Source of the DNA: JAPLFM01 sp964650885
Lineage (GTDB): Bacteria; Bacteroidota; Ignavibacteria; Kapaibacteriales; UBA2268
Reading direction: 5' to 3'
Assembly: GCA_964650885.1 (NCBI GenBank)
Contig: CAZYXG010000011.1
Span: 1 to 56,443, forward strand
Length of the DNA: 56,443 nt
Part shown: positions 1-7,704 of the stretch, piece after piece
Layout of the letters: each line of letters opens with the position of its first letter
Numbering within the stretch: the first letter of the stretch is position 1
The notes under the pieces: generated by a model
What the model saw: the letters and a program-made list of their open reading frames with translations, nothing else
Databases searched by the model: none
What the model was told of the DNA's origin: nothing
Made by a program: the position numbers and the translations under genes

Positions 1-45
1 ATAATTATTTTGTAATATTTTCGTATATTTGTAGAGTAAACATAA

Positions 46-387
46 AGTAATTTAAAGCAGCGTTTTAAAATAGAAAATGTATTCAATAATTCAGCTAAGA
101 ATATTGAAATTGATGTGCTTGGCTATTTCTAATAGCAATGTGAATGAAGTTTACATTGTGGAAATCAAAAGCCATCTGAAAGATGAACATATTGACCTAC
201 GAATCAATATTTTGAACAAATTTAGTGATATTTTCCTAGAGCATAAAGAGTAAGAAAGATTTTATCATCGGTTAGAATTAACGAAAGCTTAAAAGAAAAA
301 CTCTACCAACTATGGATATACCACGCTCTTAATAGCGAAAACCTTTTCAAAATTGACTCACAAAAAGACTTCAAACCCAAAGTTTAA
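46..387 (+). pseudogene. Frameshifted PD-(D/E)XK nuclease-like remnant (DUF3782-type)
   Basis: Three reading-frame segments together resemble one small PD-(D/E)XK nuclease-like protein. Segment A (46-129) ends with EIDVLGYF and then TAA. Segment B (131-250, shifted by one base) begins NSNVNEVYIVEIKSHLKDE and ends LEHKE before TAA. Segment C (247-384, back in the first frame) carries KILSSVRINESLKEKLYQL and finishes with DFKPKV before TAA at 385-387. The Asp of IDVL and the ExK of VEIKSHL fit the family's catalytic D and ExK, and the FKPK ending is typical of it as I recall. Two compensating single-base indels, near 128-131 and 245-252, would restore one frame. No start codon is seen in segment A. 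Family assignment is from memory of the motif; decay is more likely than two sequencing errors, but both are possible. Confidence 0.55.
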
Positions 388-414
388 TGATAGAAATATC
401 AATAATTTACACTA

Positions 415-1101
415 TTACTTCTCAAAAATACTATTGCTTACGCCTTTATTAATTACATAGTTTGAATATGTGAAACTAACTGTGCCTTCTGTATTGCTAC
501 CTTTTTTCTTTTGGGCAGCTTTTGCAGCATTTTCGCCAGTAATTGTGCTTGGCAAACTAAATTCTGGTACGTTAAGCTTGACTAAAACATTAATGGGCAT
601 ATAGTATTTATTTTCAAACTTCAAATAGTTGATAGAAATATTGAAAGTTCCACTTTTCTTAGTAATATTTTCTATTTTGACCACTACATTCTTCGATTCA
701 TCTACCCATAGAGTTGCCAAGGCTAAGTCTTTAGTCTGGTCGTTAGGGATAACTTTAATTATACTCGTTTTAGCTCCATTAACTATTTCAGTTCCAGAAT
801 AAACAAGTGTGTTTTTCGGGTCGTTAATTATTTCACTTACTATATTTCCACTGCCTTGTTTGGGCAAAAGATTAAATCCTTTAATGTCAACTTTGGATTT
901 ATTTGGTGCTTTGTAATATATCTTCCCAACTTGCTCTGGTGCATTTAGGTAGCTAATATCTATTTTCACTTTCAAATCTGCTTGGAAATCTTTTACTTTG
1001 TCAAGCTCAGTTTTTAAATTAGCCACGATTTTATTTACATCTTGTGCATTGCTTTCTGCAAAAGTTAAAATTAGTATGATTAAAGCAATCAAGTTTTTCA
1101 T
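415..1101 (-). CDS. LolA-like outer-membrane lipoprotein-sorting protein
   Basis: A 228-residue secreted protein. The start at 1101 is chosen because it gives a clean signal peptide (MKNLIALIILILTFAESNAQ) and has AAGGA a few bases upstream; a longer ORF exists to 1143 but would overlap the upstream permease. After the signal peptide come alternating beta-strand-like segments typical of LolA/LppX/RseB half-barrels, including a helical opening (DVNKIVANLKTELDKVKDF) and a strand with KIYYKAPNKSKVDIKG. LolA-fold proteins bind lipid or acyl chains in the periplasm. The gene starts 7 nt after the stop of an ABC-2 permease and is surely co-transcribed with that exporter, which suggests a periplasmic partner for the exported lipid or lipoprotein. 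The fold call is fairly safe; the substrate is unknown. Confidence 0.7.
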   Translation of the reverse strand: MKNLIALIILILTFAESNAQDVNKIVANLKTELDKVKDFQADLKVKIDISYLNAPEQVGKIYYKAPNKSKVDIKGFNLLPKQGSGNIVSEIINDPKNTLVYSGTEIVNGAKTSIIKVIPNDQTKDLALATLWVDESKNVVVKIENITKKSGTFNISINYLKFENKYYMPINVLVKLNVPEFSLPSTITGENAAKAAQKKKGSNTEGTVSFTYSNYVINKGVSNSIFEK

Positions 1102-1108
1102 AAAGTCC

Positions 1109-1945
1109 TTAGGAATTAATATCTTTTTTTGTGAAATAAACAAAAGTTAAAGTTGTGAGCAGCACTATGTGTGCTATCATAATTGCTACAGATGTATTGA
1201 TTTCTGCGTAATCAATAGGGTTGTCGAAAAGTCCTTTCCAATTTTGCATGTGGGTTGTGAATAGAAATGGCTGGATATGAACAAACACACCGCCACCCAA
1301 TATATTAAGAATAGAAAAAACGATTATTAATGACATAGTCGCCATTATTGGACCGATTGAATTTTCTACAAATGCCGAGAACATAAATGCAAAAGAATAT
1401 ACAACTAACATACTTAAAAAAGCATAACCAAATGAATAGTAAAATCGCCAAAGTGAGTCAGCTTCTTTTAGTATTGTAATATTGGAATTTACTATAATCA
1501 TATCTCCAGTGCCGAATATTAATATCCCAACTCCTAAGCTTAGAATCATCAATATCACCAATAAACTTGCAACATATATAACCCCAGAAATATATTTTGC
1601 AGATATAATTTGCAATCGAGAAATGGGCTTAGTGAGAAGAAAGCGATATGTGCCACTTGTGGCTTCTCCTGCTAACATATCGCCAGCTACTAATGCCACC
1701 AAAAGCGGAATATGGACATAAAATGATTGCAATATTATCCTTGTAGCCATAAAGCCATTTAGTAGATTGCCAGAAAGGTTGAAGCCACCACTTAAAGCTT
1801 GAGTGCCAAGCTCAATTAGTTTTTTTCCTTCAAAATAAAGTGCAATATGAATCAAAGGAATTAATACGAAAATTGAAATGAAGCCAATATATGTTCTCCA
1901 TTTGCTAAATATCTTGAAAAGCTCAAGTTTAATTAACATCAGCAT
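1109..1945 (-). CDS. ABC-2 type transporter permease
   Basis: A 278-residue membrane protein with about six hydrophobic segments: near residues 18-36, 60-90, 120-150, 175-200, 205-225 and 255-272. The amino end, LIKLELFKIFSKWRTYIGF, and the loop with AGEATSGTYRFLLTKPISR are characteristic of ABC-2 permeases (the GTYR(F/L)LLTKPISR region precedes a membrane helix). The start overlaps the end of the ATPase gene by 17 nt, so translation is probably coupled; a second in-frame ATG at 1939 is an alternative. With the ATPase at 1929-2861 it should form a homodimeric exporter in the inner membrane. The substrate cannot be read from the sequence. Confidence 0.85.
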   Translation of the reverse strand: MLMLIKLELFKIFSKWRTYIGFISIFVLIPLIHIALYFEGKKLIELGTQALSGGFNLSGNLLNGFMATRIILQSFYVHIPLLVALVAGDMLAGEATSGTYRFLLTKPISRLQIISAKYISGVIYVASLLVILMILSLGVGILIFGTGDMIIVNSNITILKEADSLWRFYYSFGYAFLSMLVVYSFAFMFSAFVENSIGPIMATMSLIIVFSILNILGGGVFVHIQPFLFTTHMQNWKGLFDNPIDYAEINTSVAIMIAHIVLLTTLTFVYFTKKDINS

Positions 1946-2861
1946 TTTTGTCTCCTGTTATTTGGAAGAAGTAATTTTCCAAGCTACGCATTGGCACTAC
2001 TGATTTAATATCCACTTCATTCTCTATTAAATATTTAATTATTTCATTTGTCTCGTTACTTTTCAGCGTAAAAATAAATTTACCACTATCTTCGGTAATT
2101 CCAAACTTAGCAAGATTTGAATTTTTGATTATATTTTGCATAATGCTTGGATTAAGCACCTCAAATGCTACTTTCATTTCTGCTGTATTCAGCAAATCTT
2201 CTGTTTTCCCTTGCACTATTGTATTGCCATTGTTGATAATAGCCATACTTGTTGCCATTGTTTCTACTTCTCTTAATATATGCGATGATAGGAAAATTGT
2301 TTTACCTTCATTTCTCGCCAAATTAATCAGCAAATCCTTAATTTCTTTCATTCCTTGTGGGTCTAAGCCATTTGTTGGTTCGTCCAGAATTACTAAATCG
2401 GGATTATGAATAAGAGATTGAGCTATTCCTAAACGTTGTTTCATTCCCAAAGAATAAGTTTTCACTTTACTATATTCTCTACCTTCCAATCCAACTAACT
2501 TAAGCATTCGTAATAAATTTTCTTTGCTAACATCAGCTCCAGCCAGCGAGCCAAAAAAATGTAAGTTTCTATAAGCACTCAAATACAAATAGAAATCTGG
2601 TCTTTCCACCAATGCTCCTATCCTACGAAAAACTTCTCTATCACTTTGAGTGAATCGTTTTCCAAAAAATTTAATTGTGCCGCTGCTTGGTGTAATCAGC
2701 GATAGCATCATTCGGATAGTAGTGCTTTTTCCAGCTCCATTTGGGCCAAGAAAACCAAAGATTTCGCCTTGATTTACTGTTAAGGAAAGATTATTTACTG
2801 CTATGAACTTTTTGAAATTCTTACTTAGATTTTCAATTTCAATAATCGGTGTAGAAGACAT
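1929..2861 (-). CDS. ABC transporter ATP-binding protein
   Basis: A 310-residue ABC ATPase of the DRA/CcmA-type subfamily that pairs with ABC-2 permeases. Visible motifs are Walker A GPNGAGKST near residue 38, the signature YSLGMKQRLGIAQ, Walker B LVILDEPTNGLDPQG and the switch histidine in SSHIL. A C-terminal extension of about 90 residues follows the nucleotide-binding domain, as usual in this subfamily. It heads a three-gene minus-strand unit (ATPase, permease, LolA-like protein) and is divergent from pgk with about 140 nt between starts. I considered GldA of gliding motility, but gldF/gldG partners are absent. Confidence 0.9.
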   Translation of the reverse strand: MSSTPIIEIENLSKNFKKFIAVNNLSLTVNQGEIFGFLGPNGAGKSTTIRMMLSLITPSSGTIKFFGKRFTQSDREVFRRIGALVERPDFYLYLSAYRNLHFFGSLAGADVSKENLLRMLKLVGLEGREYSKVKTYSLGMKQRLGIAQSLIHNPDLVILDEPTNGLDPQGMKEIKDLLINLARNEGKTIFLSSHILREVETMATSMAIINNGNTIVQGKTEDLLNTAEMKVAFEVLNPSIMQNIIKNSNLAKFGITEDSGKFIFTLKSNETNEIIKYLIENEVDIKSVVPMRSLENYFFQITGDKNADVN

Positions 2862-2939
2862 TATGGTTCCAAAATTTTAGATAATGACGAAAGAATGCTT
2901 TTAAATTGGAATTGTCTAAATTATCAAAGAAAACATATT

Positions 2940-2947
2940 TATATTTG
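2940..2947 (+). promoter_or_regulatory. Possible -7 element upstream of pgk
   Basis: TATATTTG fits the Bacteroidota -7 consensus TAnnTTTG and lies 55 nt before the pgk start. Only a weak ATTG (2911-2914) stands in for the -33 element, at a spacing longer than usual. Confidence 0.3.
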
Positions 2948-3002
2948 CGATTCTTTAAGGTAGTGTTTTCAATTAATCCCAAAAATATCTAGGTCTCGGC
3001 AA

Positions 3003-4190
3003 ATGATAAAAAGTATAAATGACTTCAATTTTAAAAATCATAAAGTATTGGTAAGAGTTGACTTTAATGTACCTTTAAATTCAAAATTGGAAATTACTGA
3101 CAATAAAAGAATTGTAGCCTCTTTGCCAACAATTGATAAAATCATTAACGATGGCGGTATGCCTATATTAATGTCGCATTTGGGCAGACCCGATGGTGTG
3201 AAAAATCCTAACTACTCTCTTAAATCAGTTGCTTCTTATTTGAGAAAGCGTGGCTATGATGTTCATTTTGCAAATGATTGCATTGGAGAAGAAGCTGTCA
3301 AAACTGTTTCAGAAGCAAAATATGGTGAAGTTGTACTTTTGGAAAACCTACGATTCCACAAAGAAGAGGAAAAAAATGACGATAATTTCGCAAATGAACT
3401 TGCAAAATTAGGTGACTGCTATGTCAATGATGCTTTTGGCACTGCTCATAGAGCTCACGCTTCTACATATCAATTAGCTACAAAGTTCCAAGATAGATTC
3501 TGTGGAATGTTGCTGAAATCTGAATTAGATTATTTAGATAGCATTGTGAAAACCCCAAGAAGACCATTTGTGGCTGTACTCGGTGGTGCGAAAATTTCTG
3601 GCAAAATAGATGTTGTCAATAATCTAATGGATAAATGCGATGATATCTTAATTGGTGGAGGGATGATTTTTACATTCTTTAAAGCTATGGGGTTGGAAAT
3701 TGGAAAATCTATTTTGGAACCAGATAGAATAGAAATGGCGAAACAAATTCTCGAAAAAGTTAGAGAAAAAGGAATTAACATACATTTTCCTGCCGATGTA
3801 GTGGTGGCAAAACAATTTAAAAATGAAGCTATTAGCAGAAATATTGGTAGAAACCAATTAGAACCAGATGATATTGGTTTGGATATTGGCAAAACTACTC
3901 AAAAATTATATCGTTCTATTTTAGAAAGTGCTGAAACAGTTCTTTGGAATGGCCCTATGGGAGTTTATGAAATGCCTAACTTTGCCGCTGGCACAATGGC
4001 AATTGCAAAAGGAATGGCAAGAGCAACTGAAAAAGGAGCTACTACAATTGTTGGGGGAGGTGATTCTGCTGCTGCTTTAAAAGAGCTTGGCTATGAGAAA
4101 AAAGTTAGTCATGTTTCTACTGGTGGGGGAGCCACACTTGAATATTTAGAAGGTAAGGAATTACCAGGTATAGCAGCGCTTGAAATATAA
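3003..4190 (+). CDS. pgk: Phosphoglycerate kinase
   Basis: Phosphoglycerate kinase, 395 residues, the usual bacterial length. It converts 1,3-bisphosphoglycerate and ADP to 3-phosphoglycerate and ATP in the cytosol. The N-terminal substrate-binding domain shows VLVRVDFNVPL, the basic-patch segment PILMSHLGRPDG and VVLLENLRFHKEEE. The hinge and nucleotide domain show AVLGGAKISGKIDVV, IGGGMIFTF, ETVLWNGPMGVYE and the glycine-rich C-terminal VGGGDSAAAL and VSTGGGATLEYLEGKELPG. The ATG start has an ordinary N terminus (MIKSINDFNFKNHKVLVR). It is the first of a plus-strand set with a rhomboid protease 57 nt downstream and ispG after that. Confidence 0.97.
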   Translation: MIKSINDFNFKNHKVLVRVDFNVPLNSKLEITDNKRIVASLPTIDKIINDGGMPILMSHLGRPDGVKNPNYSLKSVASYLRKRGYDVHFANDCIGEEAVKTVSEAKYGEVVLLENLRFHKEEEKNDDNFANELAKLGDCYVNDAFGTAHRAHASTYQLATKFQDRFCGMLLKSELDYLDSIVKTPRRPFVAVLGGAKISGKIDVVNNLMDKCDDILIGGGMIFTFFKAMGLEIGKSILEPDRIEMAKQILEKVREKGINIHFPADVVVAKQFKNEAISRNIGRNQLEPDDIGLDIGKTTQKLYRSILESAETVLWNGPMGVYEMPNFAAGTMAIAKGMARATEKGATTIVGGGDSAAALKELGYEKKVSHVSTGGGATLEYLEGKELPGIAALEI

Positions 4191-4247
4191 TTTCATTTAA
4201 TTTATAAACAAATGAGTAAATACTTCGTCTTAGAAGTTGGAGATTAA

Positions 4248-5177
4248 ATGAGTAGATATTTTGAACAGAAAGGAATTGGTGGATTTTCAATGTTTCCACC
4301 AGTACTTAAATTTCTTTTAATAGCAAATGTAGCAGTTTTTATTTTGCAAAATTTTCTTTTAGGAGATTTGCTTTTCCATAATATTCCATTGGAAAGTTAC
4401 TTCATTAGATTCTTTGCATTGCAATCACTCGGAAGCAATAGCACTATTTTCCCTTGGCAATTGATTACATATCAATTTATGCACGCGAGCTTTATGCACC
4501 TCTTCTTTAATATGTTTGCTCTTTGGATGTTTGGCTCTGAACTTGAATATCTTTGGGGCAGCAAAAAATTCGCATTCTATTATTTGCTTTGCGGTATTGG
4601 GGCTGGTATAATTCAAATTCTTATAGCCGATGTGCCAACTATAGGTGCCTCTGGAGCAGTCTATGGAATTTTGTTAGCTTTCGGCTTTACTTTCCCAAAT
4701 AGACCAATACTGATGTTCCCGATATTTATACCAATTCCTGCCAAATACTACGTAATAATATTTGGTGCAATTGCTTTTATTTCTGGGGTTACTGGTGCGG
4801 ACAATGGAGTTGCTCACTTTGCACACGTAGCAGGTGCAATCACTGGTTTGATACTTTTGACTCTTGGAGAAAAAATTGGCTTATTTAATTTTCTTGGGAA
4901 TTTGTTCTCTGGAAGAAAACGCCAAAGTGCTTTCTTTGAAGATGATGCTACAGTCCATAAAGTGAATTGGAGAATTAGAAAACCCGCTGAAGAAAATAAT
5001 ATTAAAGCTCAACCTTCTAATACTAATCCTTTGCGTTCAAAAGTGATTAGTTTTGAAGGAGAGGAAATTACTCAAGCAAAAATTGATTCTATTTTAGACA
5101 AGATTTCTGCTTCTGGATACCAAAATTTGACTGATAAAGAGAAAAATATTCTCACTGAACTAAGCAAAAGATTATAA
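4248..5177 (+). CDS. Rhomboid family intramembrane serine protease
   Basis: A 309-residue rhomboid protease predicted in the inner membrane. The first helix spans about residues 19-36. The conserved loop QFMHASFMHLFFNMFALW (near 77-94) has the family histidines and the Asn of the oxyanion region. The nucleophile is Ser135 in GASGAVYG and the general base is His193 in HFAHVAGAITG, forming the Ser-His dyad. About six membrane segments end near residue 212. A charged cytosolic tail of about 95 residues follows, which is longer than in the minimal family core and of unknown role. The gene lies 57 nt after pgk and 15 nt before ispG. Substrates are unknown. Confidence 0.92.
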   Translation: MSRYFEQKGIGGFSMFPPVLKFLLIANVAVFILQNFLLGDLLFHNIPLESYFIRFFALQSLGSNSTIFPWQLITYQFMHASFMHLFFNMFALWMFGSELEYLWGSKKFAFYYLLCGIGAGIIQILIADVPTIGASGAVYGILLAFGFTFPNRPILMFPIFIPIPAKYYVIIFGAIAFISGVTGADNGVAHFAHVAGAITGLILLTLGEKIGLFNFLGNLFSGRKRQSAFFEDDATVHKVNWRIRKPAEENNIKAQPSNTNPLRSKVISFEGEEITQAKIDSILDKISASGYQNLTDKEKNILTELSKRL

Positions 5178-5192
5178 TTTAACGTAAAAAAA

Positions 5193-6341
5193 ATGATAGA
5201 AGTAAAAGAAAACGGTTTTATTGAACTTGAACAGTTTAAAGCTGTTAAGAAGGAAAGACCTGTAAACGAAAAATATCCTCGAAGAAAAACGAGAGTATTG
5301 AATGTGGGCGGAGTTCCAATGGGTGGAAATTCACCTATCTCTGTGCAAACAATGACAAAAACAAAAACTCACGATATAAAAGCTACTGTGGATCAAATTC
5401 ATAGAGTGGCAGAAGTGGGAGCTGATATTGTAAGAGTTACTGTTAACACACTTGAAGCGGCTGAAGCTATAGCCGAAATAGTGAAACAAACAAAAACTCC
5501 TATTGTTGCTGATATCCATTTTAACTATACTTTTGCGTTGAAATCTATACTTGGCGGTGTGGCTGGAGTTAGAATTAATCCAGGAAACATTGGCAAAAGA
5601 GAACGTATCGAAAAAGTTTTACGAGCTGCAAAGGAACGTGGAATTCCAATTAGAATTGGTGTAAACTCTGGTTCGCTTGAAAAAGATATTTTAGAAAAAC
5701 ATGGCTACCCAACTGACGAAGCACTTTTTGAAAGTGCGATGCGACATGTGGAAATAGCACACGATTGTGGTTTTGAGGATATTGCTGTATCTGTGAAATC
5801 TACTTCAGTGCCATTAATGATTTCTGCTTATAGATTAATAGCAGAAAGAACTGACATTCCTTTACACTTGGGAGTAACTGAAGCTGGAACTCAAAGAGTT
5901 GGAACGATTAAATCGGCAATTGGAATTGGTACGTTGCTAGCCGAAGGAATTGGAGATACTATAAGAGTTTCATTGACGGACGAACCTGAAAAAGAAATTG
6001 AAGTAGGCAAAGAGATACTTCGCTCTTTAGGCCTTTCTCAAAGAAACGTAGAAATAATATCTTGCCCAACTTGTGGCAGATTAGATGTTGATTTATTCTC
6101 AATAGTAAATCAATTAGAAGAGCGAACCAAGCATATTCGCAAACCAGTTAAAGTCTCTATACTTGGCTGTGCTGTGAATGGTCCTGGCGAAGCAGCAGAT
6201 GCCGATATTGGAATTGCAGCTTCGAAAGGAAAAGGATTGCTATTCAGAAAAGGAATTGCAATTCGCCACGTACTCGAAGCCGACATAGTGGACGAACTCT
6301 ATAAAGAAATTATGGAATTTGTTCCTGAAGAATTCAATTAA
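5193..6341 (+). CDS. ispG: 4-hydroxy-3-methylbut-2-enyl diphosphate synthase, short two-domain form
   Basis: IspG (GcpE), the [4Fe-4S] enzyme that converts MEcPP to HMBPP in the MEP isoprenoid pathway. The N-terminal TIM barrel begins after about 33 residues with RVLNVGGVPMGGNSPISVQT and includes VADIHFNY and VRINPGNIG. The C-terminal cluster domain has Cys291 and Cys294 (SCPTCGR), Cys326 (GCAVNGPGE) and the conserved Glu333. At 382 residues it is the short bacterial form without the large insertion found in Bacteroidia and chlamydial/plant enzymes. The roughly 30-residue polar N-terminal extension is a little longer than usual. It follows the rhomboid gene by 15 nt and is followed by a terminator. 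dxs at 54242 is the other MEP gene in the window. Confidence 0.97.
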   Translation: MIEVKENGFIELEQFKAVKKERPVNEKYPRRKTRVLNVGGVPMGGNSPISVQTMTKTKTHDIKATVDQIHRVAEVGADIVRVTVNTLEAAEAIAEIVKQTKTPIVADIHFNYTFALKSILGGVAGVRINPGNIGKRERIEKVLRAAKERGIPIRIGVNSGSLEKDILEKHGYPTDEALFESAMRHVEIAHDCGFEDIAVSVKSTSVPLMISAYRLIAERTDIPLHLGVTEAGTQRVGTIKSAIGIGTLLAEGIGDTIRVSLTDEPEKEIEVGKEILRSLGLSQRNVEIISCPTCGRLDVDLFSIVNQLEERTKHIRKPVKVSILGCAVNGPGEAADADIGIAASKGKGLLFRKGIAIRHVLEADIVDELYKEIMEFVPEEFN

Positions 6342-6353
6342 GAAATTAAGATA

Positions 6354-6380
6354 AGCCATTCATTAGAATGGCTTTTTTTT
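6354..6380 (+). terminator. Intrinsic terminator after ispG
   Basis: An 8-bp perfect stem (AGCCATTC / GAATGGCT) with an ATTA loop is followed by a run of T, 12 nt after the ispG stop codon. Confidence 0.9.
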
Positions 6381-6418
6381 AAATAATTTATTGTGTCAAC
6401 TTATACCGGCTTAAGACA

Positions 6419-6445
6419 TCAGCAAGCTGACATAGGGAGAAATAA
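6419..6445 (+). repeat. 27-bp repeat, left edge of gap
   Basis: A 27-mer that begins TCAGCAAGCTGACATAGGGA and ends GAAATAA abuts the N run. An identical copy in the same orientation starts immediately after the Ns. It contains the small palindrome TCAGCAAGCTGA. The arrangement fits either a real repeat or the shared end of two contigs. Confidence 0.8.
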
Positions 6446-6545
6446 NNNNNNNNNNNNNNNNNNNNNNNNNNNNNNNNNNNNNNNNNNNNNNNNNNNNNNN
6501 NNNNNNNNNNNNNNNNNNNNNNNNNNNNNNNNNNNNNNNNNNNNN
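6446..6545. other. Assembly gap (exactly 100 N)
   Basis: A run of exactly 100 N, the conventional placeholder for a gap of unknown size. The flanking region from 6381 to 6656 has no credible gene; the open frame that crosses the Ns on the minus strand is an artefact. Confidence 0.97.
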
Positions 6546-6572
6546 TCAGCAAGCTGACATAGGGAGAAATAA
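6546..6572 (+). repeat. 27-bp repeat, right edge of gap
   Basis: Exact copy of the 27-mer at 6419-6445, directly abutting the right side of the N run. If both copies are one contig-end overlap, the gap collapses and only one copy exists. Confidence 0.8.
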
Positions 6573-6656
6573 GGTAAGTAGTTTCTTTATCTTTGGCAGT
6601 CATCTGGGTTCTTCACTTCGTTGAGAATTACAGAAAAATTTATTTCTGGTATCACA
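6573..6656. repeat. Intergenic segment resembling a dispersed repeat
   Basis: On the minus strand this stretch reads TCTCAACGAAGTGAAGAACC followed by CAGATGACTG, which resembles the CTGAGCGAAGYGAAGRATC-type intergenic repeats seen in many bacterial drafts. It sits between the gap and the terminator of the MBL gene. Only one copy is visible in this window, so repeat status is inferred from resemblance. Confidence 0.35.
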
Positions 6657-6682
6657 AAAAAAAGACGTGCATTTGCACGTCT
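6657..6682 (-). terminator. Intrinsic terminator of MBL-fold gene
   Basis: On the minus strand, an 8-bp perfect stem (AGACGTGC / GCACGTCT) with a 4-nt loop is followed by seven T, about 20 nt after the stop codon at 6703-6705. Confidence 0.88.
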
Positions 6683-6702
6683 CTCCAAAATGAAATTATT
6701 CA

Positions 6703-7554
6703 TTATGAACTTATCTCAATCTTTTCTTTTATTTCAAAACCTTTGTCAGAGTTAGCTATTTTGGCAGCTTGTAGAAAAGCATCGTGTTCAAAACATATCG
6801 TCCATCCCTCTTCTGCTGCTTGTGAGAAGTATTTTTGCTTTTCTTCCATAGATGTCAAAGGGAAGTTGTCATAGCCCATCACAAATGGAACTTTGATATG
6901 TGCCGAAGTGGGCGACAAATCGGCTGGAAAGATTATTGTGTCGCTTCCATCGCTAACTTTCACCATTTGCAATGCTTTAGTGTGCCCGTCAAGTGGATGA
7001 ACAGTAATTCCAGGTAGAATTTCATCTTCGCCATCTATAAAAGTCATCATTCCGTTGTCATAAACTGGCATCCAATCATCTTTGAAAAATGAAGCTTTGT
7101 CTTTTTGTGTAGGTTTTAAAGCCCATTCCCAATGTTTCTTCTGCACATAATGTTTTGCATTTGTGAAAAGTGGTATAGCTTTTCCATCTTTAAATTTAGT
7201 AGAGCCGCCAGCGTGATCGAAGTGTAAATGAGTATAAATAAAATGAGTAATGTCTTCGGGTTTAAGTCCAAATTGGCTCAATCCTAATTCAATATCGGAT
7301 TTAAAAATGTCAATTCCATAAATTTCTACTAATTTTTCAGGCATTTTCGTTCCATTTCCAGCGTCCACCAAAATTACTTTGTTTTCAAAACGAATTAGCA
7401 TAGGTCTGGAAGCCATAGGAATTCTATTTTTTTCGTCTGCTGGGCTGTAAGCCTTTGTCCACATAGTTTTTGGGACAACTCCAAACATTGCACCGCCGTC
7501 CAAAGCGAAGCTACCAGTGTCAATTAGATCAATTTTAAATTTACCAACGTTCAT
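6703..7554 (-). CDS. MBL-fold metallo-hydrolase
   Basis: A 283-residue cytosolic protein of the metallo-beta-lactamase superfamily. The start at 7554 (MNVGKFKIDLIDTGSFALDG) is preferred: AAGGA lies about 11 nt upstream, and the extra 49 residues of the longer open frame look like translated intergenic DNA. The metal motif HLHFDH spans 109-114, and later ligands are likely His in LDGHTKALQ and Asp in IIFPADLSPTSAHIKVP. The opening and ALDGGAMFG segment resemble the lactonase-like subgroup (quorum-quenching lactonases and relatives), but the substrate cannot be named. It is monocistronic with its own terminator and divergent from the PpiD gene. Confidence 0.88.
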   Translation of the reverse strand: MNVGKFKIDLIDTGSFALDGGAMFGVVPKTMWTKAYSPADEKNRIPMASRPMLIRFENKVILVDAGNGTKMPEKLVEIYGIDIFKSDIELGLSQFGLKPEDITHFIYTHLHFDHAGGSTKFKDGKAIPLFTNAKHYVQKKHWEWALKPTQKDKASFFKDDWMPVYDNGMMTFIDGEDEILPGITVHPLDGHTKALQMVKVSDGSDTIIFPADLSPTSAHIKVPFVMGYDNFPLTSMEEKQKYFSQAAEEGWTICFEHDAFLQAAKIANSDKGFEIKEKIEISS

Positions 7555-7612
7555 AATTATTTTTCCTTTTTGCAAAAAGTTTACAACAATATAACACAAA
7601 ACTCGAATAAAA

Positions 7613-7644
7613 ATTGGAAAATTAAAAGAGTTAAGATATTTTTG
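7613..7644 (+). promoter_or_regulatory. Putative Bacteroidota-type promoter of ppiD-like gene
   Basis: ATTG (7613-7616), 20 nt, then TATTTTTG (7637-7644), matching TTTG-N19/20-TAnnTTTG with one mismatch. The -7 box is 60 nt before the start at 7705. Confidence 0.5.
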
Positions 7645-7704
7645 TAAGTTAAAGAAAATGTATTTACAATTTAAGAAAAACATAATTAGAGGAATTAGCA
7701 TAAA

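Noticed and set aside
46..387. Programmed frameshifting in the PD-(D/E)XK remnant
   Set aside because: No slippery heptamer or downstream structure is seen, and the absence of a start points to decay.
1482..1721. Plus-strand 79-residue open frame inside the permease gene
   Set aside because: Antisense shadow in an AT-rich coding region with no start signal or family match; the same holds for similar frames inside other genes.
1109..2861. GldA/GldF gliding-motility transporter
   Set aside because: No gldG or other gliding gene is near, and generic ABC-2 motifs explain the pair.
6419..6572. CRISPR array hypothesis for the two 27-bp repeats
   Set aside because: Only two copies, no spacer, no cas genes, and copies lie exactly on the gap borders, which fits an assembly overlap better.
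6388..6603. Minus-strand open frame crossing the N gap
   Set aside because: Its middle is unknown bases and its ends are intergenic repeat; no protein family is recognisable.
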